A stretch of 64,000 nt of DNA from JANQGH01 sp039819285. Lineage in GTDB: Bacteria; Pseudomonadota; Alphaproteobacteria; DSM-16000; Inquilinaceae. The DNA is taken from NCBI GenBank assembly GCA_039819285.1, contig JBCBSH010000001.1, forward strand, positions 1 through 64,000. Reading direction: 5' to 3'. The translations under genes were made by a program, and so were the position numbers. Shown one piece after another: positions 1 through 7,407 of this stretch (position 1 is its first letter; every line of letters starts with the position of its first letter). The notes beneath the pieces are model-generated. The model did no database searches, had not been told where the DNA came from, and saw only the letters and a program-made list of their open reading frames with translations.

Positions 1-20
1 CAGACGTGTGTCTCCGATCT
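1..20. other. Residual Illumina TruSeq adapter at contig end
   Basis: These 20 bases line up with the last 22 bases of the TruSeq read-2 adapter (ending GTGCTCTTCCGATCT), lacking one C after GTGTG and one T before CCGATCT. Everything else matches. This looks like untrimmed adapter rather than genome. Genomic sequence probably starts near base 21. Confidence 0.88.
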
Positions 21-695
21 GCCCAATTGCGCCAAGCCATCGACGATCATGTCTGGGCTGTCGAACAGGGACTGGCCGTCACCGGTCTCGATATCGAGGC
101 GCTGATCGAGGACATTTACGGGGCTGAGTTCTATGGCGTCGGCGGGCCCATGGTGCCGCTTCTGGACGACCATATCGCTGGTCAGCCCGGCTGGATCGAT
201 GCGCTGCAGTCCATCGAGCTGACGGACCGCGCTGTTGAGTTGCGCGATGTTGCCAATCAGCTACCCATCGGCTGGCCGGTCGATCAAGACGTGCCGATAT
301 CGAGCGGGTTTGGGCCGCGCCAAGACCCCATCAACGGCCGAAGCGCGATGCATCAGGGGGTTGATTTCGACGGTCATTACGGCGACCCGATCCAAGCAAC
401 TGGGCCTGGAATGGTGGTCCGAGCGGAATGGTTCAGCGGCTATGGCCGTACCGTAGACATCGATCACGGCTTCGGCCTGGTCAGCCGCTATGCCCATCTT
501 CAGGAAATCCTTGTCGAGGAAGGCCAGCCGATCGGCTATAGTGACGAGATCGGGCTCATGGGCAGTTCAGGCCGAAGCACGGGGTCGCATTTGCACTATG
601 AAGTGCTGGTGGACGGCGTCCCCTACGATCCTATGAATTTCATCAGGGCGGGCGAACATGTTTACGAAATCGCAACAACCCAAGACGACGACTAA
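6..695 (+). CDS. M23 family (LytM) peptidase, 5' truncated by contig end
   Basis: This is a peptidoglycan DD-endopeptidase of the LytM/M23 family. The catalytic domain occupies roughly residues 95-215 of the visible frame. Zinc ligands are visible as H116 and D120 (HQGVDFDG) and in the HLH motif at 195-197, with the extra histidine H164 (YAHL). The apparent GTG start lies inside the adapter remnant, so the true N-terminus, including any signal or membrane anchor, is lost off the contig. The 3' end overlaps the next gene, a bactofilin, by 38 bp. M23-bactofilin pairs are a known alphaproteobacterial arrangement in which the cytoskeletal polymer positions the wall hydrolase (LmdC/BacA in Hyphomonas). 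The first five residues should not be trusted. Confidence 0.9.
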   Translation: MCLRSAQLRQAIDDHVWAVEQGLAVTGLDIEALIEDIYGAEFYGVGGPMVPLLDDHIAGQPGWIDALQSIELTDRAVELRDVANQLPIGWPVDQDVPISSGFGPRQDPINGRSAMHQGVDFDGHYGDPIQATGPGMVVRAEWFSGYGRTVDIDHGFGLVSRYAHLQEILVEEGQPIGYSDEIGLMGSSGRSTGSHLHYEVLVDGVPYDPMNFIRAGEHVYEIATTQDDD

Positions 696-1232
696 GCAGA
701 GCAACGCGATGTCCAATACCAGCACCACCACGCCGGCGGCCAGCCGATCCGATGCTGAGATCGCCCGAAACACGCAGCCGAAACGGCTCCCTCGGTCATC
801 AGCGCCGATATGCGCGTCTCGGGCGATCTCAGGACCGACGGCGACGTTCAGATCGATGGCATCATCGACGGCGATATCTCGTCCAACAGCCTGACCATCG
901 GCAAGTCCGCCGTGGTCAATGGCGAGGTGGCGGCCGACATCGTGCGCGTCTGGGGCAAGGTGAATGGCCGCATTCGCTCCAAGGACGTATCGCTGCAGGA
1001 AACCGCAGAAGTGCATGGGGATATCCTGCACCACAGCCTTGAGGTGGTGCGTGGGGCCTATATCGAGGGCATGGTCAAGCGCGACACCAGCATCGGCGAG
1101 GCCGCGCCTGAACGGGCGCCGCAGCAGGCTGAGAAACCCCGCGAAACGGCGCGGGTCACCTCCATTGCAGGGGCGGACGCGGCGAAGGGCAAAAGCAACA
1201 ACACCGCCAGCGGCCAGTCGGTCGCGCGCTGA
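658..1232 (+). CDS. Bactofilin (polymer-forming cytoskeletal protein), apparent frameshift
   Basis: Bactofilins polymerise without nucleotide and scaffold cell-wall enzymes. The core runs from about base 800 to 1090 and shows the right-handed beta-helix pattern of repeated short glycine/valine strands (SGDLRTDGDVQIDGIIDGDI and following). A typical bactofilin N-terminus (MFTKSQQPKTTTK) starts at 658 in another frame. The core frame is closed upstream by TGA at 756-758, yet the family-typical lead-in APSVISADMRVSG is present before the in-frame ATG at 810. The span is one base short of a multiple of three, so a single deleted base between about 759 and 795 would restore one frame of about 191 residues. 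Otherwise the protein starts at 810 and lacks its tail. The C-terminal tail is charged and disordered. Confidence 0.85.
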
Positions 1233-1308
1233 CATCTGCGCGATCACGCGCGTCTAGGCTCCGCTTGGTCGGCTCCCGGCCGGCCGGCGCATGAGTGGAT
1301 TTGGCCGG

Positions 1309-1638
1309 CTATTCGGCCTGAGGCCAAACGTGCAGGGCCAGCCATACCGTCGGCTGGCCCGTGTCGGTCCAGGTGACGCGGTGGCGTTTATGGGCGGGGA
1401 GAAACACGGTGTCGCCGGGACCGAGGGACATTTCGCCTTCGTCTTCGATTAGCAGCCGGGCGGCTCCGGCCAGCACCATTACCCACTCATCCTGTTCCTG
1501 ATCGTACCACTCGCCCTCGGGCGTGACCTGACCATTGGAGACAATCCGTTCCAACCGGATGCCGGGCCACTCGGCCAAGGTCTCGAAGACTTCCTCCGCC
1601 GTGGCATCGGGCAGATCGGCCAAGAGGTTGCTTGGCAT
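1309..1638 (-). CDS. Small cupin-domain protein
   Basis: This 109-residue single-domain cupin has the two conserved motifs of a beta-barrel metal-binding fold: WYDQEQDEWVMVLAG (motif 1; the usual HxH is replaced by Q/D/E residues) and LGPGDTVFLPAHKRHRV (motif 2, with the conserved PGD and H). The start at 1638 (MPSNLLADLPDA) was chosen because AGGAG lies 11 bases upstream and the fold begins shortly after. The frame stays open to 1920, but the extra 94 residues do not resemble a cupin. No operon partner is adjacent and the substrate is unknown. Confidence 0.75.
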   Translation of the reverse strand: MPSNLLADLPDATAEEVFETLAEWPGIRLERIVSNGQVTPEGEWYDQEQDEWVMVLAGAARLLIEDEGEMSLGPGDTVFLPAHKRHRVTWTDTGQPTVWLALHVWPQAE

Positions 1639-2137
1639 GGCGTCGTGATCTCCTGCTTGTGTCTTGGCCGCCGCCAGCACCTGGTTTGTGAAAGGCAGGG
1701 TCGCTAGAAGGGCGACCAGCGGCCGGCGCGCGACCGGTCTGTCAACAAGCTGGCGCGGGCCCCTCGGATCGGGCTTCCAATCGTCGGCTGGTTGCACCAT
1801 GGCATCATCCCCTGCGACAATCGGGCGGAAGACCAGGGCGGCCCCGTTGCTGCTCTGCCAGCCGCGGAGGCCGGGCACAAACCTCTTGGACATGGCTCCC
1901 GTGTTTGACGTTCTGGCCAATCGAACTTATCGGCGTCTGCTGGGCGCCTAGATCCTGTCGCCGACCGGAACGGGGCTGACGACGGTTGCGCCGGGCCTTC
2001 TTGCCTATGATCTTGAAAGCTTGTTCAGCCCCTATTGGCCGCTTCGTTGTTGACGGTGATGAATCTCCACTGGCCGTCCGACTGATCCCGGCGCGATTGC
2101 GCCGAAGCTACGGCTTCACATCACGGATGAGTTTTAC
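1639..2137. other. Intergenic stretch without a supported gene
   Basis: The region lies between two minus-strand genes. The frame of the cupin gene remains open back to 1920 but its translation is arginine- and proline-rich and unlike the domain, so I do not count it. From 1921 to 2137 I see no convincing coding frame, RNA gene or strong hairpin. Confidence 0.5.
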
Positions 2138-2587
2138 TCAGTCGTCAATCGGCGTCTCCTGATAGAGCCGCTGGTGCCAATCGCCGTCTTGCTTCAGCCA
2201 GATCAACGTGATCGCGATCGGCGAGGGCAGCGGTTCGCCGCCAAAGGCGCCCGACACGTCGGCATGAAACCGCTGCAGTGCCGTGTCGTCGGCCACCGAC
2301 TCGATCGTCATCTCGCCAAGCGGCTGAAGCGAAAAGGTGAATTGACCCTGCGACACGGCGGCCAGTTGGTCTTCCAAACTACGGCCACCGCCGTTGAACG
2401 ACGAAATCCAGATAAAGCCGTCGGCCGTCATCGACCGAACGGTGTCGGTATCCCGGTTGGCGTAAGCCTGGGAAATGGCATTGAACGCCTGCATGATTTC
2501 GTCATCCAGGCTGTTGTTTTGGGCCTGGGCGCCGGTGGCAAGAACCGCCGCGACGCAGGCGACACCCATAATCCAAAGGCTGCGCAT
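2138..2587 (-). CDS. Exported NTF2/SnoaL-like protein (DUF4440 type)
   Basis: The 149-residue protein starts with a clear Sec signal peptide (MRSLWIMGVACVAAVLATGAQA, cleavage after AQA near residue 22). The mature part has the cone-shaped NTF2-like pattern: an N-terminal helix with AISQAYANRDTDTVRSMTADGFIW, then strands ending LIWLKQDGDWHQRLYQET. Such proteins bind small ligands or act as periplasmic accessory domains, and no catalytic assignment is possible here. It is monocistronic on present evidence, 119 bp downstream of the glutaminase gene on the same strand. Confidence 0.75.
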   Translation of the reverse strand: MRSLWIMGVACVAAVLATGAQAQNNSLDDEIMQAFNAISQAYANRDTDTVRSMTADGFIWISSFNGGGRSLEDQLAAVSQGQFTFSLQPLGEMTIESVADDTALQRFHADVSGAFGGEPLPSPIAITLIWLKQDGDWHQRLYQETPIDD

Positions 2588-2705
2588 CAGTTGTTTCCCC
2601 CGACTGAAGCCATGAAACCAGGCTGGGTTGAAACATAGGTCGTGATTGGCTGCCTTACCATCCTCGGCAATGGCGAACAGCTAAACTAAGTTGGTGGTGA
2701 ACGAT

Positions 2706-4283
2706 TCAAGCGGCCTTTGAAGGCTTCGACGTTGAGGCATTTTCGCGGTCGGAACTTTGGCGACTGCTCGCCTCGCCGGACTCACGGCGAATGAGAGCTG
2801 CGACAGTCCGATGGCCGTGGCGCTTCGCATCTTCGATCGGCGTGTTGCCCCATCGGTCCTCCGGAGCCAGATCGACCCCCTGCCGGATCAGGAAGGCAAC
2901 GGCTGTGTCATGGCCTTCGGCGGCCGCCAGATGCAGCGGCGTTCGCCCGTCATAGTCGGCGCTGTCCATTGTGTGTCCGTAGGCCACCAATCGCTTCAAC
3001 TCGTCGATATCGCCGCAACTGGCCGCATGGATCGCGCTGAACGTGGCGTTTGATTCGATGGTCTTGCGACGGTGGCGCGGATCAAGCTTTCTGGTTTCCA
3101 CAAGGCTGTCGTAATTGTGGAAATTGAACGTCTCGACCAGGCGATGCAGGAATTCCACGCCACGGACGCTGTTGCCGTTTTGGTCGATATGCGGTGACCA
3201 TACCGCGATGCCCATGACGTTCGGCACCACGGCCATGATCGCACCGCAAACCCCCGATTTAGCCGGCATGCCGACCCGGAAGGCGAACTCGCCAGAATAG
3301 TCGTACATGCCGCACGCGTTCATCATCGACAGGCAGTTCTTAACCGTGTCGCCGCTGAACACGCGTTCGCCCGTGGGCGGACACACGCCACCATTGGCGT
3401 ATGTGGCAGCGATGGTGGCCATTTGCTGGGCGGTCGTTTCGATCGAGCAGGCGGCGAAGTACAGGTCAAGCGTCGCCAGGATGTCCGTGCCTTCGGGGAA
3501 GGCGCGGACCTCGCGCATGTAGTGGGCAAGGGCGAAGTTGCGGTCCGCCGTCTCACGCTCCGAGTGGTAGATGGCGTTGTTGAAACCAGGCCTGCGCCCG
3601 CCGGTCAAATTGCCGATCAATGAGGTCAGATAATCAAACCGGTCCGCCATTGGCCAGTCGGCATGCAACAGGCTGGTGCTCATGATCGCGCCGGCGTTGA
3701 TCATTGGATTGTGTGGCCGGCTGGCCTTGTTCAAGGTCAGCTCGTTAAAGGACTGGCCGCTCGGCTCGCGGCCGATATGGTCGTGCACGCGGGCCTCACC
3801 ATGAAGCTCGAGTGCCGCGCTGTAGAGCAGGGGCTTACAGCTTGACTGAAACGAAAAGGGCTCAGCGGCGTCTCCCAAACTCAGGCGTTGTCCGTCGATC
3901 GTGCAAACCGCGACACCGAACTGGTCGGGATCGACCCTTGCAAGCTGAGGAATGTACTGGGCCAAGGCGCCGCCCTCATTGCGCAGCGTCGCCTCGTAGA
4001 TCCGTGAAACGGTTGCTGAGAAATCGCCGAAAGACGGCAATACCAACTCTTGCCGAACCGCTCGCTCAAGCAACCTTCGACCGGACTGGGACAGCCGGTC
4101 GAAGGTCGCGCCGTCGATCTCGGACCCGTTGCGGCGCAGCCCGTCGGTCAGCGCGGCCAATCGGGGGTCATCGTTCGGCAAGCCGGCTTGGTCCAGCCGC
4201 GACAGGATTTCGGTAACGGAAACCTTCCCGCCGCCGGTTTCGTCAAGGGCACGGAACACCGGGTGCACAACGTTGGCAGACAT
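2706..4283 (-). CDS. glsA: Glutaminase A, eukaryotic (kidney) type with C-terminal ankyrin repeats
   Basis: It hydrolyses glutamine to glutamate and ammonia. The 525-residue protein follows the full architecture of animal GLS: an N-terminal EF-hand-like helical region (1-95), the serine-dependent beta-lactamase-like glutaminase core (about 105-400) with S147-x-x-K150 (QSSCKP), PHNPMINAGAI, SERETADRNFA and GMPAKSGVCG, then ankyrin repeats (about 420-505; DYDGRTPLHLAAAEGH, DRWGNTPIEDAKRHGH). Even the linker FNFHNYDSL matches the animal enzymes. The start at 4283 has GGAG seven bases upstream; an upstream in-frame ATG at 4343 adds a region overlapping a strong hairpin. Short bacterial glutaminases such as E. 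coli YbaS lack both flanking domains. The gene follows sigZ on the same strand after 201 bp. Confidence 0.95.
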   Translation of the reverse strand: MSANVVHPVFRALDETGGGKVSVTEILSRLDQAGLPNDDPRLAALTDGLRRNGSEIDGATFDRLSQSGRRLLERAVRQELVLPSFGDFSATVSRIYEATLRNEGGALAQYIPQLARVDPDQFGVAVCTIDGQRLSLGDAAEPFSFQSSCKPLLYSAALELHGEARVHDHIGREPSGQSFNELTLNKASRPHNPMINAGAIMSTSLLHADWPMADRFDYLTSLIGNLTGGRRPGFNNAIYHSERETADRNFALAHYMREVRAFPEGTDILATLDLYFAACSIETTAQQMATIAATYANGGVCPPTGERVFSGDTVKNCLSMMNACGMYDYSGEFAFRVGMPAKSGVCGAIMAVVPNVMGIAVWSPHIDQNGNSVRGVEFLHRLVETFNFHNYDSLVETRKLDPRHRRKTIESNATFSAIHAASCGDIDELKRLVAYGHTMDSADYDGRTPLHLAAAEGHDTAVAFLIRQGVDLAPEDRWGNTPIEDAKRHGHRTVAALIRRESGEASSRQSSDRENASTSKPSKAA

Positions 4284-4306
4284 GTTGTCACTCCATCTCT
4301 TGGCTC

Positions 4307-4329
4307 CCCCCGGCACTCGGTGCCGGGGG
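4307..4329. promoter_or_regulatory. Perfect 10-bp stem hairpin upstream of glsA
   Basis: CCCCCGGCAC-TCG-GTGCCGGGGG forms a perfect stem with a three-base loop and TTT on its plus-strand side. It lies 24-46 bases before the glsA start, so it would sit in the glsA leader RNA. On the minus strand no U-run follows it, so it is not a classic terminator for sigZ. It may be a leader structure or a plus-strand terminator-like element. Confidence 0.6.
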
Positions 4330-4484
4330 TTTGGAAATCTCATGTGTGCCCCGCAAACTTCCGTCGGGTCGTGGTTGACCGTCTCCCTTGAAGGCTCGCA
4401 AACGGATGACTGAGATCTATCGAGAAACAGTCCGAACCGCGAAGGAGGTGACGGCCAAAATGGCGTCAGGGCGTGCCTGTGCGT

Positions 4485-5150
4485 TTAGCCGACGGATGTT
4501 TCCGGCGAACAACGTGCCGCGCACTTTTGTGTTTCAGTTGTTTCGCGATCATGTCCGGCCGATCCGGACCGGGTGCGCTCCAGATCACTGACCCGGACAG
4601 CCGCGCTCCGCCGATGGTAGTCGACGATACGGCCGCTCTGGCTCGCCTCCACAGAGCAGCAGCGCAGTACAGACTGCTTCAACAACAGCCGTCCGCGCTG
4701 GACCCTGGACTTCAATCCCGGCACCGAGAGGCCCAGCCGCTCAGCCGCCGCGCGCTGGGTCAGCCCCCCAATCTCGGTCAACAACAGCGCCTCTGCGTAA
4801 TGCGGTGCCAGCCGGTTGATGAACGGGATCATGCATCCCGACAAACTCGCGACGGCGTCATTGGCGGCCTCGCTCGGCTTTTCGGCGAGCAGGGCCGCCT
4901 GTTCAAGCGCCCGGTCTTCCGTGACTGACCGTCGATGAAAGTCGATGATCGCGTTGTTGGCCACCCGATGGACCCAGGCCAGCGGCTTGTCGGACCCGCT
5001 CAGCTTGTCCGCGTTCGCGACCAGGCGGACAAGTATATCCCCAGTCAGATCGTCCACATGTGACGGCGACACCCGGCGGCTAACGTAGCGGCGCAGGCGG
5101 GCACTGAATTCCGCCCATTGCGGTTCTGTGAACGGCCTTTTGCTCGCCAT
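4485..5150 (-). CDS. ECF RNA polymerase sigma factor, SigZ-like
   Basis: The 221-residue protein has region 2 (about 10-75; DLTGDILVRLVANADKLSG then PLAWVHRVANNAIIDFHRR, the -10 recognition helices) and region 4 (about 115-170; LLLTEIGGLTQRAAAERLGL, SVPGLKSRVQRGRLLLKQ, the -35-binding helix-turn-helix). It ends with the SigZ-type tail having paired cysteines (LRCCSVEASQSGRIVDYHRR). The start at 5150 (MASKRPF) was picked because sigma region 2 follows directly; the frame is open further upstream into the preceding gene. It lies 26 bp downstream of the CadI/ArsI-like gene, so the two are probably co-transcribed. No anti-sigma gene is adjacent. Confidence 0.85.
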   Translation of the reverse strand: MASKRPFTEPQWAEFSARLRRYVSRRVSPSHVDDLTGDILVRLVANADKLSGSDKPLAWVHRVANNAIIDFHRRSVTEDRALEQAALLAEKPSEAANDAVASLSGCMIPFINRLAPHYAEALLLTEIGGLTQRAAAERLGLSVPGLKSRVQRGRLLLKQSVLRCCSVEASQSGRIVDYHRRSAAVRVSDLERTRSGSAGHDRETTETQKCAARCSPETSVG

Positions 5151-5176
5151 ACCACCGTGCCCGCCTGTCGGTTCCC

Positions 5177-5581
5177 TCAAACGCAGCAGGTCTTGCCCGA
5201 CATGTCGCTTGCGGCGTCGGGCTGATCGTCGGTGATATGATACCACTCCCAACTTAGTCCGTCTGGCTCGTCAGACCACAGCTTGTCCTGGGTCGCATGA
5301 CAACAGGTGGTCGCCTCTTCGGTGCTGCTGATGAGGCCGGCCCTACCCAGGCGGCTGCGCGTTGGCGCCATTTCGGTCGGATCGGTGATCTCGACGCCGA
5401 TATGGTTCAATCTTTCGGTGGCATCTTGCGTTTCGAACAGGACCAGCTTCAGCGGCGGTTCAGCGATGGCGAAGTTGGCATAGCCCGGCCGGCGCTTGTG
5501 TGGCGCGGTGTCGAACAGCCGGCTGTAGTAATCGACGGCCCGGTCGATGTTGGTAACGTTCAGCGCGAGTTGAAGTCTCAT
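5177..5581 (-). CDS. VOC-fold metalloid protein of the ArsI/CadI group
   Basis: The 134-residue protein matches the ArsI (organoarsenical C-As lyase) and CadI (cadmium-induced) group. ArsI uses an iron site of two His and one Glu plus a vicinal Cys pair. Here H60 (LNHIGVEI), E112 (WEWY) and C93-C94 (TTCCHATQDKLW) are present, but the first ligand position is Gln (Q4, RLQLALNV) as in CadI-type proteins. A second Cys pair ends the protein (KTCCV). The start at 5581 has GGGAG seven bases upstream. It is first in a putative operon with sigZ. Lyase activity is uncertain because of the Gln; metal binding is the safer inference. Confidence 0.85.
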   Translation of the reverse strand: MRLQLALNVTNIDRAVDYYSRLFDTAPHKRRPGYANFAIAEPPLKLVLFETQDATERLNHIGVEITDPTEMAPTRSRLGRAGLISSTEEATTCCHATQDKLWSDEPDGLSWEWYHITDDQPDAASDMSGKTCCV

Positions 5582-5703
5582 TGGGATACTCCCTAAGCTT
5601 GTTGAGCTCACCCTCACTGACGTGCCACTTCACAAAAGGACGCAACGAATTAGCAAACCAGTGCGCTTGGCCTGATCGGTGACGTCTGACCAGGGGTCGG
5701 ACC

Positions 5704-6081
5704 TTAAGGCGTTCTGCGCCAGGCCGGGCGAGGGCGGGCGAATGCCATGCGGTGATGGGCCACGCCCTGATCAGTGACTTTGATCAGCGAGGATCCCTCG
5801 ATTTCGGTACCGATCACATGCCACCAGCTCCAGCGGACCAGGATTCCGTCATGGTCGTACTCGACGCTGTCTGCGGATTCGACCTGACCCGTTCCCCCGG
5901 CCGCCTTCATCGTCTCGGTCCAGCGGTTCATCCAGGCAATAATGGTCGATCGGGTAATCAGTTTGGGTTCGCTGGGGTCGTCGAGTACGTAATCGTCTGC
6001 CAGTGCCGGCAAGACCTTCTCCGGGCGACCCCAGGATACCAGGTAGTCATTCAGGTGTTTGAAGCGATCGGCCACTACCAT
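5704..6081 (-). CDS. SnoaL/NTF2-like protein
   Basis: This is a 125-residue cytosolic protein with the NTF2-like pattern: HLNDYLVSWGRPEKVLPALADDYVLDDP at the N-terminus and a hydrophobic sheet (GILVRWSWWHVIGTEIEGSSLIKVTDQGVAHHRM) at the C-terminus. It resembles SnoaL-like cyclases and isomerases of unknown substrate. The start at 6081 follows GAGAGGG. The frame remains open to 6216 without family-like sequence. It is separated from arsI by 122 bp. Confidence 0.7.
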   Translation of the reverse strand: MVVADRFKHLNDYLVSWGRPEKVLPALADDYVLDDPSEPKLITRSTIIAWMNRWTETMKAAGGTGQVESADSVEYDHDGILVRWSWWHVIGTEIEGSSLIKVTDQGVAHHRMAFARPRPAWRRTP

Positions 6082-6414
6082 TTCCCTCTCGCATCCGGAC
6101 GAAAGTCGGATTTGACGAGCAACAAATGACGACCTAGAAGCGAGACCGTCATCCCGCGATTCTAAATTTAAGACGATACCAGCTTGGGGAAGGTGCGCCA
6201 GACCCGATGCCGCCACTCTGGCGCATAGCGGATCGGCGAAAAACGCTGCCTGGCGAACTCTGCTCGAATACGCGTGACCTTGGTCGACGCAGCCAATCGT
6301 TGCGGCCGGTTGCTCAGAGGGAACCCGAGACCCCGACGATCTGGGCGCGGGAGGACCGGGCGTCCGACGAAACGGGCCCGTGTTACTCGCCAGAGCGCCC
6401 GATGAGTACGCCGC
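6082..6414. other. Intergenic stretch without a supported gene
   Basis: Between two minus-strand genes. Open frames cross it on both strands but their translations are arginine/proline-rich and run out of the neighbouring genes. I see no RNA gene, repeat or strong terminator. Confidence 0.5.
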
Positions 6415-7407
6415 TTAAGCGCGGCCCTCCAGCGCCTTGGCAAAAACCCCCGGATCCGCGTTGCCGCCACTGGCGATCACAAGGGTCGTGCGGTTCGTGG
6501 TTTCGATCTTGCCCGACAGCGCCGCCGCCAAGGCCACGACACCGCCGGGCTCGACGACGAGTTTCAGGGTTTCGAAGGCGATCGCCATGGCATGGCGCAC
6601 CTCATCATCGGTGACGACCAGCCCGCCGGCCAGTGTCTGCCGATTGACAGCAAATGTCAGGTCGCCAGGCTGTGCGGCCAGAAGTGCGTCGCAGATCGAC
6701 CGCGCGGCAGCGTCATTTGAGACAATGGCCCCAGCCGCCAGCGATCGCGCGGTGTCATCGAACCCTGCCGGCTCGACCGCATAGACCGGACAGTCAGGCC
6801 AGGCCGCCTTGACGGCCGTCGAGACGCCTGCGATCAGGCCGCCGCCGCCGCAGCAACACAGCACGGCGTCGGGCGCCGTGTCGAGCTGCCGGGTGGCCTC
6901 CAGCCCGACTGTGCCTTGGCCCGCCATGATGCCATAATCATCGTAGGGCCGGACCAGAGTCGCGCCGGTCTCTGCCGCCAACCGCTCGCCGATCGTCTCA
7001 CGCACCTCGCGGTATCGATCGTAGGTGATCACCCTGGCACCGTAGGCCTCGGTATTGGTCCGCTTTATGGCCGGCGCGTCGGCTGGCATGATGATGGTGG
7101 CCGGGATACCGAACAGGCGGGCCGCCGCCGCAACACCTTGGGCATGATTGCCGCTGGAATAGGCGACGACTCCATGGCCGCGTTCCTCTTCCGGAATTTG
7201 GCTGATGCGGTTGTAGGCGCCGCGAAACTTGAACGAGCCCGTGTGCTGCAGCGGCTCCGCCTTGATCAGCAACCGGCCGCCCACCTGCGCGTTGAGCAGG
7301 TGTGCCTCCAGGATCGGGGTGCGCACGGCGACGCCGTGAAGTCGGCCCGCGGCGGCCTCAATGTCGGTGAGCGAAAAGCCGTTATCTGATGTGGCTAAGG
7401 ACGGCAT
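6415..7407 (-). CDS. PLP-dependent serine/threonine dehydratase family ammonia-lyase
   Basis: The 330-residue fold-type II PLP enzyme deaminates a hydroxy amino acid (threonine, serine or threo-3-hydroxyaspartate). The PLP lysine is K60 in HTGSFKFRGAYN. The phosphate-binding glycine loop is CCGGGGLIAG (about 183-193), and SSGNHAQGVA is the substrate-carboxylate loop. There is no C-terminal ACT regulatory domain, so this is the short, catabolic or racemase-like class rather than biosynthetic IlvA. The gene overlaps the upstream alpha/beta hydrolase by 26 bp and the set slt-hydrolase-dehydratase is probably one transcript. The exact substrate cannot be read from sequence. Confidence 0.9.
   Translation of the reverse strand: MPSLATSDNGFSLTDIEAAAGRLHGVAVRTPILEAHLLNAQVGGRLLIKAEPLQHTGSFKFRGAYNRISQIPEEERGHGVVAYSSGNHAQGVAAAARLFGIPATIIMPADAPAIKRTNTEAYGARVITYDRYREVRETIGERLAAETGATLVRPYDDYGIMAGQGTVGLEATRQLDTAPDAVLCCCGGGGLIAGVSTAVKAAWPDCPVYAVEPAGFDDTARSLAAGAIVSNDAAARSICDALLAAQPGDLTFAVNRQTLAGGLVVTDDEVRHAMAIAFETLKLVVEPGGVVALAAALSGKIETTNRTTLVIASGGNADPGVFAKALEGRA

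Noticed and set aside
1309..1920. A 203-residue form of the small cupin protein
   Set aside because: Only the last 109 residues look like a cupin, and a ribosome site precedes the ATG at 1638. The extra N-terminal part has no family character.
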